Shown here: piece after piece, positions 9,153 to 19,804 of the stretch
How positions within the stretch are numbered: position 1 is the first letter of the stretch
How the letters are laid out: each line of letters starts with the position of its first letter
From: Meconema thalassinum
Lineage: Eukaryota; Arthropoda; Insecta; Orthoptera; Tettigoniidae
Reading direction: 5' to 3'
DNA: 64,000 nt
NCBI GenBank assembly: GCA_946902985.2
Contig: OX336388.2
Coordinates: forward strand, 368,825,387 to 368,889,386
Program-made: the position numbers and the translations under genes
The notes under the pieces: generated by a model
What the model was told of the DNA's origin: nothing
Seen by the model: only the letters and a program-made list of their open reading frames with translations
Databases searched by the model: none

Positions 9153-10035
9153 TGTACAGGCCCCGGGGGGGCTGCACCCCCTGAAAGCCACCCCCATCAT
9201 CTATAAAACCACCCCTAACTGGCAAACATCATAAGTCCAGAACAGTACTTTTTACACAGCAAGGGCGGCCGACCAGCTCGGGAGGCTAGCCAACCTCTTG
9301 CAACACACTCACAAACATATACACTATAGCTAACTGGGGCAGCTATGTCAATGGAATGCTGACTGTACAACGGCAAGACCTATAAGAAGTAAGGCCTTTT
9401 GGGAACTGTATCTGTCATACAGTGTGTGCCGCCGGAGGCCCTGCTACAGCTGCTATCATCAGGTGAGCATCAGCAAGTGTTCAGACAATCCTTTACTTTG
9501 TATCACTCATCCACACACTTGTACACCTAACTTGTAACATTATTCACATTTCCCTAAAAGGGACTTACAATTTCATACTCACTGGCCAATAAACACTTGG
9601 TCAGTAAACTACACGTTGTACTCATAATTACACGCCTCTTCACATCCTAATACCCTTCCTGACTCTCGTCACGTTTGACCGTGACTAGTAGCCAGTAAGC
9701 GCCTGCTCAAGTTCCATTGTGTTTCCCGCAGCGACTCGACTGCGTAGACAGCGAGCCGCCGGCATAGCTGACATCAGCACGCCTGTTATATAACTTATTC
9801 CAACCAGCTGGGAGGCAGGTACGTTAACCTGCGCCCAGAGGCTCTTCCCCTAAGCGACACTTACGTCTTTATAGGAGCACCCCCTAGTATTTTAACACTA
9901 AACAACACTCTACACTGGCAAGCTTACCCAGCTACGGGAAGCTGCCCTCTCTAGGAATCACCTTCCAAATTAATACAACAACATATATGTTTTAGCCCTA
10001 ACCAACCCCCCCCCCCAACTAAGGGATCTAAAACA
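9153..10035. other. Spacer of the palindrome, unclassified
   Basis: Less AT-rich than its surroundings, with a G run at 9166-9171 and a C run near 10008-10017. There is a possible TATAAAACC at about 9212. I tested mentally for LTR ends (TG...CA) and TIRs and found none that convince. No ORF over 60 codons with recognisable motifs. Confidence 0.4.
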
Positions 10036-10257
10036 CTATACATGTTAGTTCTGAACATTTAGTGGTTAATTGTATATTGAGTTTAAATAGAGACCGTATG
10101 CAAGCACGTTTTGCATGCGGTTAAACTTCACAAGTGTCACATGCAACACGCAAAGAATGTTTCCGCTACCTAGCGGTAAATATGAGCACTACCTGTACTA
10201 CTAGCATTCTACCTAGCGGAGGATATGAACACTTACTAGTAATATCCAAAGTGAGCT

Positions 10258-10300
10258 GAGGTTAGGTTAGGTTAGGTTAGGTAAAGTTAGGTTAGCCATC
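10258..10300. repeat. Interstitial TTAGG repeats, first run
   Basis: Several consecutive GGTTA units with a GGTAAAGTTA variant; the inverted counterpart of 7640-7680. Confidence 0.88.
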
Positions 10301-10407
10301 AAAATAAGTTACCAAAATAAGCCATCAAAAATAATTGGTTTTTACCCATGAGGTCTTGGGTTCCAACTCGACTATGCACAGAATTTATTTAACATCTGAG
10401 AGTTGAA

Positions 10408-10498
10408 AGGTTAGGGTAGGTTAGGTTAGGTGAAGTTAGGTTAGGTTAGGTAAAGTTAGGTTAGGTGAATTTAGGTTAGGTTAGGTTAGGTTAGTGAG
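10408..10498. repeat. Interstitial TTAGG repeats, second run
   Basis: About fifteen GGTTA-type units with GTGAAGTTA and GTAAAGTTA interruptions, the counterpart of 7441-7530. The same order of variants in both arms shows the repeats were present before the inverted duplication. Confidence 0.88.
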
Positions 10499-10599
10499 CT
10501 GAGGTTAAGTCTTTAAATATTCCCTCTCTTTCAACTACCTTCCAACACCAAGAAAAAATCCACTAAATACATTGACACAAATAACTTGTCAAATAAGCC

Positions 10600-10795
10600 A
10601 ATACAAAAGCCAACACAAAAAGCCAACACAAAAAGCCAACACAAAAAGCTAAAAGCCAACACAAAAGCCAACACGGAAAGCCAACACAAAAAGCCAACAC
10701 GAAAAGCCAACACGAAAAGCCAACACGAAAAGCCAACACAAAAGGCCAACACAAAAGCCAACACAAAAAGCCGACACAAAAAAGCCAATATAAAA
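10600..10795. repeat. Minisatellite, 12-bp unit (right arm)
   Basis: Tandem AAAAGCCAACAC units, the reverse complement of the TTGGCTTTTGTG arrays. The copy number is a little lower than in the left arm. Confidence 0.93.
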
Positions 10796-10804
10796 ACTTA
10801 TGGT

Positions 10805-10955
10805 AGGCCACTCCATCAGCAAAACAGTTGTAACCTTTGTAGTGTGAACATCGTACTGACAGGTCAGTTACTACTTTGGAACGTACTAAAACCAACAAAG
10901 GTAGGCAACGTGCACTCTATCAAGGCTACTCTTATAACTATAACGATAATAACTA
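10805..10955 (+). pseudogene. FLYWCH ORF 5' fragment, type I (right arm)
   Basis: The plus strand encodes RTKTNKGRQRALYQGYSYNY, the start of a FLYWCH domain. It stops short of the Cys/His ligands. Upstream is the 12-bp minisatellite, as in the other type I copies. Confidence 0.75.
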
Positions 10956-11059
10956 TGAACAAAAAATCCAACATGTCGGACAAGTTTAGACTAGCTTGAA
11001 GACTGACTATGACGTCATAAATGAATGGATCAAATACATTATATAACAAAAACACATCA

Positions 11060-11365
11060 AAATAAGCCACCAACATAAGGCATTAACATAAGCCACCAAC
11101 AAGAGCCACCAACATAGCCACCAACATAAGCCACCAACATTAGCCATCAACATAAGCCACCAACATAAGCCACCAACATAAGCCACAAATATAAGCCACC
11201 GACATAAGCCACAAATATAAGCCACTAACATAAGCCACCGACATAAGCCACCAAAATAAGCCACCAACATAAGCCATCAACATAAGCCAAAAATATAAGC
11301 CACCAACATAAGCCACCAACATAAGCCACCAGCATAAGCCACCAACATAAGCCACCAACATCATC
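11060..11365. repeat. Minisatellite, 13-bp unit (right arm)
   Basis: Tandem AAGCCACCAACAT units (reverse complement of ATGTTGGTGGCTT), about 23 copies with variants. It ends about 90 bp upstream of the FLYWCH start codon at 11457. Confidence 0.93.
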
Positions 11366-11456
11366 CTATATAAAACGTCAACACAAAATCACACTTTCAC
11401 CAGAATTGTTCTGACCTTTGTAGTAGGTAGATCAACTTTACAAGTCAGTTAGTACT

Positions 11457-12008
11457 ATGGAATATACTATAACCAATAAAGGCAAACCACGTGCACTGTT
11501 TCATGGCTACTCCTATAACTATAAGCGGAAAAATGTGAATGGAATCATATTTTGGCAGTGCTCAAAACAAAGGACAACAAAATGTATCGGTCATCTAAAA
11601 AGTAAGAATGGTAAGGTCTTAAGTGTGGGTATCAATGTAGTGTACCAGATAAAGCACTGTTGCTGTCAACAAAATATCATGAAAATGCTAAAAAGCAAGT
11701 TCAAGAAAATGATATTGCTGCTCAAGATAGTGCATTGTTTGTTGAAAAGCAATTATCATCTCCTCAAAAAGTCATGTTAGGACAGTTGTCAACGTTCAAA
11801 AAAACTTAACACTATCAAAAGCAACACAGACTCTTCAAGAGGTCCCTTTTGAAAAGGAAAAAAAAAGGAATTGGATAGTTCTAGTGATGTTGAGGATGAT
11901 GATGATGATAATGTTAATGTTGGTGACAATGGCTATAATAATTATACTGATAATATTTATAATGATAATGATGATGATAATGATGAAAAACAAGAGGATG
12001 AGGTTTAA
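11457..12008 (+). pseudogene. FLYWCH zinc-finger ORF with acidic tail, broken
   Basis: The first ORF (11457-11780) starts MEYTITNKGKPRALFHGY and has FWQCSKQRTTKC, the Trp-Gln-Cys and second Cys of a FLYWCH zinc finger. A one-base frame change near 11630 moves the message to another frame (PDKALLLSTKYHENAKKQ), where FLYWCH proteins normally have their His ligands and helical tail. After two more frame changes near A-runs (about 11800 and 11860) an acidic tail reads ELDSSSDVEDDDDD and ends DEKQEDEV at a stop at 12006-12008. FLYWCH domains bind DNA and often head MULE-type transposases or small modifier proteins; which of these this was cannot be told. The homopolymer positions mean sequencing error is possible for two of the three breaks. 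Confidence 0.72.
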
Positions 12009-12170
12009 TGTCTATAAAACCATTGCGGTTTTCCCAGTTTTTAAGAACAAGAGTACCTAGAGAATGTTATAAAAGGATCTACAACAAGCGTTGTGTTTAA
12101 AATCTATATCAAACAAAGATAAAAAGATAAAAAGTTGTATTCAGTGTGTAACTATAGTAAAAAAAATATG

Positions 12171-12176
12171 AATAAA
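12171..12176 (+). promoter_or_regulatory. Possible polyadenylation signal AATAAA
   Basis: AATAAA lies about 165 bp after the end of the FLYWCH acidic tail. The position suits a 3' UTR end, but the motif is expected often by chance in AT-rich DNA. Confidence 0.3.
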
Positions 12177-12357
12177 AATATTGTATGGGTATTGGCTGTT
12201 CTTCTTAATTGCTATCCCCATGTCCCACTAGTTAACAATCAACAGTCTCTGACTATGTTCATAAAGAGAGTGCCTTAAACAATACACTCTGTCTATGGTT
12301 TGTGTAGTGAGTATCATAATAATTCAGTGTGGACAAGCCATGTTAAGGCAATAGTTA

Positions 12358-12443
12358 TGTCAGGTAAGGGATTCGAAACCTTGCTTCCTTGTACAGGAAA
12401 TTTGATCTTAAGTCAAACACCTTAACCAATCGGCCAACCTGAC
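12358..12443 (-). tRNA. tRNA-Leu(UAA)-like gene
   Basis: The minus strand folds as a tRNA of 86 nt: acceptor GTCAGGT pairs with ACCTGAC, followed by discriminator A; the D arm carries TGGCCGATTGGTTAAGG (A box); the anticodon arm is TTTGA-CTTAAGA-TCAAA with anticodon TAA; then a long variable arm, as in leucine tRNAs; the T arm is AAGGT-TTCGAAT-CCCTT. Its weak point is T instead of G at position 53, which breaks one T-stem pair and the B-box consensus. No T-run terminator follows closely. It may therefore be a pseudogene, although the acceptor and anticodon stems are perfect. Confidence 0.7.
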
Positions 12444-12734
12444 AGTTACTAATTTAATTAGTCTTGTGGACTTGAGTGTTTACAAAACTTTTCCCAGTAT
12501 ACATTGACTAAACCACTTGCTTGTTTTGAAATATAGATTTTGTTTTGTTTTACCATAACATTGCAATTATGAGTATTGTGAACTGGGTGTTTAATATAGG
12601 GTTAAAGGCATTTTAAAATAACTTTAGAAAAGCTCTTAGGTATCGTGTCATGGGTTTTAGTAATGCATTACTGTTCGTTGACTAACATTTACCGTTACAC
12701 AACATTATTTTGGTGAGCTTACATGTTGTTGTTT
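12444..12734. other. No feature recognised
   Basis: AT-rich sequence upstream of the tRNA-like gene; I see no repeat or ORF. Confidence 0.35.
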
Positions 12735-12890
12735 GAGTCTTTAGTCGTTTGACTGGTTTGCTGCAGATCTCAACGCCCCCTGTCCCGAGCTAATCGTTTC
12801 ATCTCTATATAGCTACCACGCCCTACAATCAAGACTATCTGTTTAACATATTCTAACCTTGGTCTATCTCTACAAGCTCTTGGGTTCAAT
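12735..12890 (-). mobile_element. LINE 3' fragment (QDREAW family)
   Basis: The reverse complement resembles the 3' ends at 30070-30160 and 42060-42155: CTATATAGAGATGAAACGATT, then CTCGGGACAGG, and a final CAGTCAAACGACTAAAGACT-like block. Only the last 50 codons and the 3' tail remain. Confidence 0.7.
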
Positions 12891-13098
12891 TCCTAGCTTT
12901 AACACAAAATTTTAAAAGTGGTATGAGGGCTAAAACATGTATACTCAGTCTCGGGTGGTCCAAAATAAGTAGAGAGGGTTTGATTCACACCTCAACCATA
13001 AGGCACCGTGTCTTTTTATTTTTTTTAAATAATGATAGCCATTTGTTCAATTTCACATTTTGCACATTGCAATTTGTCAATTTTCCATTTGCATTTTT

Positions 13099-15210
13099 AG
13101 CCTATTTTCAATTTTGAAAAAATAGGCTTATGAGATCACCTTTTATCCGTGTGTGTGTGCGCGCGTGTGTGTGTGTGTGTGTGTGTGTGTGATTCGTGTG
13201 TGTGTCCCCCCCCCTAATAAAATCTAAATGGCTGGAGCGATTTCAATGAAACTCGGTATGTTCATAGCACTATTCCCGGCGACCTCGACCGTGCCCTTCA
13301 AATTTTGTTACGTCTCACCAATGCAAAATGGCGGCTGTGAGAAATATTTCACTAGCATTCAATATCTCCGAAACTATTACCGATATCGCCCTGAAATTGT
13401 GTACGGTGATAAAGGGTACTACTAGAAGTTCACCAATGAGACTTTCAAAAATCTGTTGACTACAAAACCAACATGGCGGTCAAGCGAAGTTGAGACTTTT
13501 AAATAGACTTTTCTCGCGATTTAACTATCCACACGTAATGAAACTTGGTACAGCAAATGTTTATACACATTGTAATGCACTGGAGTCTAATTTAGTTCAA
13601 TTGTTTACATAACTTCAAAATGGCGGCTGTGCAAAATGTTTCACTGACATTCTATATCTCCGAAACTATTACAGATATCACCCTGCAATTTAGTACGGTG
13701 ATAAAGGGTACTGATACAAGTTTACCTATGTATATTTCATAAACTTGTAAATTAGAAAACGAACATGGCGACCAAGCGAAGTTGAGACTTTTAAATAGAC
13801 TTTTCTCACGATTTAACCATCCAAACGTAATGAAACTAGGTACAGCAAGTGTTTTTACACATCGTAATGCACTGGAGTCTAATTTAGTTCAATTGTTTAC
13901 ATAACTTCAAAATGGCGGCTGTGCAAAATATTTCACTGACATTCTATATCTCCGAAACTATTACAGATATCACCCTGCAATTTAGTATGGTGATAAAGGG
14001 TACTGATACAAGTTTACCTATGTATATTTCATAAACTTGTAAAGTAGAAAACGAACATGGCGACCAAGCGAAGTTGAGACTTTTAAATAGACTTTTCTCA
14101 CGATTTAACCATCCAAACGTAATGAAACTAGGTACAGCAAGTGTTTATACAAATAGTAATGCACTGGAGTCTAATTTAGTTCAATTGTTTACATAACCTC
14201 AAAATGGCGGCTGTGCGAAATATTTCACTGACATTCTATATCCCCGAAACTATTACAGATATTACCCTGCATTTTGTACGGTGATAAAGGGTACTGGTAC
14301 AAGTTTATCTATGTATATTTCATAAACTTGTAAAGTAAAAAACGAACATGGCGACCAAGCGAATTAGAAATTTTTTAATAGACTTTTCTCGTGATTTAAC
14401 TCTCTGAGCGCAGTGAAATGTGGAACAGTAAATGATTTTGCAGATTGTAATGCACTGCCATCTAATTTAAATCAATTGTTTACATAACCTCAATATGGCG
14501 GCTGTGCGAAATTTTAAAATTAAGTTTTTATTTCTTGTGTCGTAATCTTGCGATCGAAGTGAAAGTTTGAATAATGAACCTAGGCAATAATTGTCCTTGA
14601 ATGGTACATAATTCTATGGCCTATACTTATAACAATCCTAAATGGCGAGCTTCCGAAATATTTAGACGGTTCTCAATATCTATGAATCTTTTACAGCAAC
14701 CAAACTGATTTTTTTAATGTTCATAGAGACTATGAACATATGTTCACCTATAGGACTTTCATTAACCTGGTGAGCACTAATCCAACATGGCGGCGACGCG
14801 AAGTATAAATATTTAAATGGACGATTCTCGCGAATTAACTATCCGAGTGCTGTGAAACGTTGCACGTGAAATGCTTATACAAATGTTGATCCACTGGCAT
14901 CTAATTTATTTCAATTGTTTGCATAATCACAAGATGGCTGCTGTGCGTAATTTTAAAATCTCGTTTTTACTTCTTGTGTTCTAATCATGCGATTGAAGTT
15001 TGAATACCACACGTACACAATAATCTTAATGTAATAGTACAAAAATAAAAATCCAACCTGGCGACAATCTGAAATATTTAGACGGTTCTCAATATCTACG
15101 AATCTGTTACAGCAATTAAACTGAAATTTTGTATGTTGTTAGAAGAAATTAACATGAGCAGGATATATGAAAATAGGCTGTATAGTTCTTTACGGAACTA
15201 CTTGTTTCAA
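13099..15210 (+). mobile_element. 291-bp-unit element, copy 1
   Basis: The head has AGCCTATTTTCA, a short spacer, then TGAAAAAATAGGCTTATGAG (hairpin-forming), a GT microsatellite (13142-13205) and a C run. The body consists of about four to five tandem units: AGCGAAGTTGAGAC recurs at about 13483, 13775 and 14067, and the degenerate start of the next unit is near 14359, a period of 291-292 bp. Later units near 14790 are more diverged. The tail has GAAAATAGGCT, then AGTTCTTTACGGAACT (5-bp stem) and CTTGTT. No ORF. The layout resembles DINE/Helentron-associated elements. Confidence 0.72.
13142..13205. repeat. GT microsatellite
   Basis: GTGTGTGC-GCGC-GTGTGT tract, part of the head of the 291-bp-unit element; an equivalent tract occurs in the other copies. 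Confidence 0.95.
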
Positions 15211-16080
15211 ATGACAGTTTGATGTTTTTTCAATTTCATGATATGGAAACATGGATTTTCCTTTTTCATATTTACACATTTGTCAATTTCCCATTTATAT
15301 ATATTTTTTTAAATGTTCGTTTAAGGTTTTTAAATTTTGTCTATATGGAAACATGGATTTTCCATTTTGCTATTTACACATTTTTATTTATTTTGTGTAT
15401 GTTGAAAAACGATGTTTCTAAAACAAGATTTTTTATTTTTCATTTTATGATTTTGTAAATGTTCTTAATGTGAGTGCTTGACCATGGCACTAGTACAGTC
15501 TGTCAATGTGTGTTAGCGGGAACGTAGAGGCTTATTACTACTGCAAGTAAGAATGATTTACAAAATAACGGCTATCTACCACTGCATTTGAAAAACAAAG
15601 CTATTGAATAAATCAAAAATACTATTTACCATTCATTCATATATGAGTGTTAGTTCTCCCTCTCCCCACCCTACCTTATTGTATTTTCTCTGGTCTAACA
15701 ATCAATGCTACCCATACTTACACAAGCTTTCTATATCTCTCTCTATATATATATATGTTTTCTCTGTTCCACAAGATAAAAATTATGGTTGCTTGATTGT
15801 ATCCTGCACTGTTTATGCGACATACCATTGCCAGTTCATAAAACCGTTGGGTAGTTCTCTACACATAGCGATTTTACCACTGCTCTACCTACGTCTTTTG
15901 CTTGTTTGGCTTTCTTACAGGCTAGTATGCGATAGGCGGCATTAACTGTATATCAAACCCAGTCCACCTTTGTATTTGTAATCTAAGTAATAATTTGAAA
16001 AGAGACAAGTGTAATCAGTTTTAAACATTATCTCTGCTTTTTTTTTGTTTTTTTGTTTATGACATGTATATTAACCTAAA
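15211..16080. other. AT-rich sequence with a short direct repeat
   Basis: ATATGGAAACATGGATTTTC occurs at about 15241 and 15342, making a roughly 100-bp direct repeat. The rest, including a TCTCTCTATATATATA tract near 15735, has no gene signal. Confidence 0.5.
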
Positions 16081-16084
16081 ATCA

Positions 16085-16235
16085 AACCCTAGTCCACCTT
16101 AGTGAAAGGCTAACAGTTTAACCACTGCGTCACCATACCCTTCTTTCTTAGCTTGATTCGTTCTAGGCCTTAGAGCTAGAAATCGAGTTACGATCTCCAG
16201 TGCAAAAGGCACATGTGCTCACCACTATAGCACGT
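16085..16235 (-). repeat. Two tRNA-like segments (SINE heads or tRNA relics)
   Basis: On the minus strand, 16085-16140 reads GACGCAGTGGTTAAACTGTT...CTTTCAC..., like an A box and a tRNA anticodon loop; 16160-16230 reads TATAGTGGTGAGCACATGTG...TTTTG... with a weak B box. Both are degraded and could be relics of tRNA-derived SINEs. Confidence 0.35.
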
Positions 16236-16353
16236 AATGGTTAGCTGGTAACATTAGACAACCGAAAATGATTGTATTTCTGTTAGTCAAGCATTTCTGT
16301 CATTTTCATACTGTGTGAGCACTGCCAGCAAGACAGTTTAGTTTAGAACAAGC

Positions 16354-16355
16354 GA

Positions 16356-16394
<39 letters not shown>
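16354..16394. repeat. GT/TA microsatellite
   Basis: (GT)n directly followed by (TA)n. Confidence 0.95.
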
Positions 16395-17760
16395 GATTAT
16401 TAGCCTCAAGTATTTAAAGCTTGTTGTGTGTAGCGACCATCTTGCTCAGTAACCACTGAGTAAGTTTTAACAGTCAACTCATAAAAACAGCATAGGATAG
16501 TTGTGTGTGTGTGTGGTTCATGTACTTGGGAATATGCATTAGCACCATGCGCTAGCTTTACCTTACCCTCTAAAGGTAGAGCGTTATCCCTTCCTTTGGA
16601 CATTGCCAAAGACTGCATTCCCCCACAAGTTTTACACATAAGCCCTTGGCTTGTTCTTGATTAGGTTTGGTTTGCTTTAGGCTTGGTTTGGTTCAGTTGG
16701 GTTTGATTCTACTTGGTTCAGTTTAGTTTAATGTAGTCACCATTATTTTATTTTTGACTACACTCTGTAACCAATTAATTAATGATAGTCTACTCTCAAT
16801 TCTTGAATCGATAAATTGAATTTTGTGTACACCGTTTGTCAAGCCATGCCTACAACCTATACTCCCTATGTACTACAGTCAGATCTGAAAACAAGTTCCA
16901 ATGGTCAAAGACGTGTCAGTCACCATACATGTAGCCTACAATAATTATTTCTTTACCTAGCTAGGTTTCGTCACTCACAGTAAACATCTAACATTATGGG
17001 TTTGCAATATATTAAGAAAAGCAAAAGTCCATGATCTTGTTGTTTGGGTGTTTTTTGGGGAAATTCATTAGCCATAAAATGAATGATATCATGTCAAGTT
17101 CTGGGGGGGGACCTTGTATGTCAAAATCCCATTATCAGTTTATAAAATCTCAAGGCCATGCCCTAGCAGTTTTGGATTATTTCAATCAATGAGTCCACCA
17201 TAAGAAAGATCGGAAAAATTAATACCCTTAAAACAAGTCGTCACATGACCCTCTCCGAACAATGCTTCGCAAAATATAAATTCATCCATTAAACATTGAA
17301 CATGATCGGCGACATCATCCTCGCTTCCCCCTCCCACCATGGTTGCCATATCGTTTGACCTTCAAGTGTCCTCGGCATCTCTATGCTTTTTTCATTGCCC
17401 TGTTGTCAAGTCAAGTCAATGCATTCCAATAAGCTCAAATGACATTCATCTCCTGCTCCTCTGCATGTTTGTTTTCTGTACTCGCTTCGAACAACATAGA
17501 ACCAAGTTCTCATCACCGTTTACACGATAAAGGTAAAATATCAGGGAAAACGCAGCCTCGCTCTGTCATAAACTGACCCGTCGAAATATCGATTGTTCTA
17601 TTAAGCATGGTCCTTGTGGTTAGCGACAGGTTCGTTGAAACACACACCCAGCAGTATCGTCTCTCTCAACCACCACGCTTCATGAAAATTGTAAACAGGT
17701 ATCGGTAAAGAAATTTGTTTTCAACATGTATGGCGTTAGGCCCTTTGTCAAAATGGCAAA
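16395..17760. other. No gene recognised
   Basis: Contains a GGTTTGGTTT-like low-complexity stretch at about 16660-16730 and a G run near 17104. Short ORFs lack recognisable motifs. Confidence 0.4.
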
Positions 17761-18560
17761 CATAGTTTCTATGAGGGGGCGTGAGCCCGAGTCCTAGGAC
17801 ACCTCGTACACGTCTCTAGCGTTATTGGTTCGTGAGATATTGGCAAAGATCACAAAAAACACGTGTTTACCCCAAAAACGAGTTTCCAAATTGTTTTAAA
17901 AAATATAACGAGTGGTCCATAGCAATGAAAACGTCATCCCGAGTCCTTGGACCCATCGTACACGCCTCTAGCATAATTGGTTCGCGAGATATAGCAAAAA
18001 GTTTAAAATCACGGTTTTACCTAAAAAAAACATGTTTCCAGATTTTCACCTTTTCGACACCTACATTCGCGTAAAGAGCACAACGAGACGAAAAAAACGA
18101 ATCCAAGCACGCCCTCCTAGCATGACTCCTTCCATTCCAAGATCGCAGGGGCTCACAACTTGCTTTTGGAAGCAGAACCCCTGTCATCCCACTACTGTCA
18201 GGTTTTTATCCTAGAGATTTAAAATTTATTTTGGGGGTAGAAGGGGTAGGGACCGTTGATTTACGTCAAATAAACTTTTTTGTAAAATTTCTTGTTTCCG
18301 AAATATAGGAATTTCAAAATTCGAGTGTTTTCAAAAAAACATAAAAAATAAAAAAGTTTTATTACAGAAAATAAATGACATAGACACCGTTCGTTTGAAC
18401 CATGGCACAACGTTCTACCATGTTTGGTTTTCAAACTATCACCTACCGGTACTTTGACAAACAAAAATTTTGAATTAAAAAATATATATAACGAGTGGTC
18501 CATAGCAAAGGGGGCGTTACCTCAAGTCCTACGACACCTCATTCGTGAAACTCCGACCAT
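17761..18560. repeat. Diverged tandem units
   Basis: ATAACGAGTGGTCCATAGCA occurs at 17906 and 18488; CCCGAGTCCT plus a TCGTACACG stretch occurs at about 17786 and 17938. These are partial tandem copies of a unit near 155 bp, with later divergence. No coding potential seen. Confidence 0.6.
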
Positions 18561-18569
18561 GGGTTCGAG

Positions 18570-18630
18570 GGAAAAGTCTATTTAAATGTTTCAACTTCGC
18601 GCGACGGCCATGTTGGTTTGTTGGGCACAG
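18570..18630 (-). repeat. Fragment of a 291-bp-unit element
   Basis: The reverse complement reads CAAACCAACATGGC, then GCGAAGTTGA and ATTTAAATAGACTT, matching the unit at 13470-13515. Confidence 0.65.
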
Positions 18631-19354
18631 CGGCGTCGAGTGAAGTAGAACCCCTACTACCCTCCTACTTAAATCAACACCATAAACCGTGATTGAAGAC
18701 TTTGAGATGGACTTCAACGTTTGAGGTTGGACGGCCACAGTACTGCTTGAGTCTAAGCTGCGTGGACCTGAGTGGAATGTACATCGCAGACTATAGTAGT
18801 GGTGGTGACGAGTGATGCGGTATCTCGGTCCTTGAGTAGTAACAGAAGCAAATACATTAGTCGGTGACTCAGTCAATCATTCCCAACGCTACACAGGTTC
18901 CAGAAAAGACCCATGTTGGCAGTATTGGAATAAACGAGAATTTCAGATAACACGGCGGGCTGTCAACAGGCTTCTCAATTCTCGCCTGCTCTTACCCTGC
19001 CTCTGCGTTTCATCCCGCAAGTTCGCAGAGCTTGGAACCGAGTAGTGACTACTGCACGATTAGCGTGAGGTTTCCTCCATGTGTTGGTGGCTGAGAGGGT
19101 TAAAGCTTGACAGTACGTGGTGAGCGCGAGCGGGTAGAATGATGCTTCGAATCCAGCTGTAGGCATACTTTTTTGAACGAAAGCCCACATTCCATTTTAG
19201 TATGGATGTAACTACATTGCCACATTTATTGCCTTACGACGTATTTTTGTGAACAGTACGTTGAAATTTGATGATTTATAAAGATAATACGATCGAATTG
19301 GTACGTTATGGCACGTGACCTGTAATGGCGGAAAATTTAAAAACTGGCATGACT
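18631..19354. other. No gene recognised
   Basis: Unassigned sequence; ORFs here are short and without motifs. Confidence 0.35.
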
Positions 19355-19725
19355 ATTAACATAAATATCGAAGTGTGGCTCTGGAGGTCCGGGTTAGATT
19401 CCCAGCTCTGCCAAGAAATGTAATACTTGCCTGAGGGCTGAAATTGGGTACACGTAGCCTCGTGAAGCAAATATGAGAAGAAGTGGGTTCGATTCCCACC
19501 TCAGCCACCCTGGAAATGGTTTTCCGTGGTTTCCCACTTCTACTCCAGCCAAATTCCGGGACGGATTCTATCTTAAAGCCACAGCCGCCTCCCTCCCAAT
19601 CCTTAATTGCAAATACACCATTACAAGCCCGCATTAACTCAGGTTATCAGACAAATTCTACACACACACCCAAGTAAACAGGGCTAAATGACTGCGTTGT
19701 TCTAGCCCCTCAAATGGAACAAAAC
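19355..19725 (+). mobile_element. SINE, S3 type (tRNA-like head, central block, Q tail)
   Basis: Head with GGTTAGATTCCC-like B box, a second box GGGTTCGATTCCCACCTCAG, the central block TTTTCCGTGGTTTCCCACTT shared with S2 SINEs, then the tail with CAGACAAATTCTACACACAC and GGGCTAAATGACTGCGTTG that also ends the long S1 SINEs. Confidence 0.75.
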
Positions 19726-19804
19726 AATAACATATCGAAGGATATTCTGATCGCCAGTGCTTGCATCGAAGTACACGTATTCCTTAGAAATTCCCATGGT
19801 ATTA

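Larger units (their letters stand above)
10036..11553 (-). repeat. Right arm of the large palindrome
   Basis: The reverse complement of 6338-8856 without the 957-bp insertion. Block order away from the centre: unique block, TTAGG runs, 12-bp minisatellite, FLYWCH type I, spacer, 13-bp minisatellite, FLYWCH type II. Here the type II ORF continues past the arm boundary into a longer FLYWCH ORF. Confidence 0.88.

Noticed and set aside
9153..10035. Possible solo LTR in the palindrome spacer
   Set aside because: I looked for TG...CA ends with a 4-6 bp TSD and found no convincing pair.
10531..11364. Similar repetitive open frames in the right arm
   Set aside because: Mirror images of the left-arm minisatellites; the same explanation applies.
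15219..15458. 79-codon membrane-like protein
   Set aside because: The hydrophobic translation comes from a T-rich direct repeat (ATATGGAAACATGGATTTTC); there is no other support.
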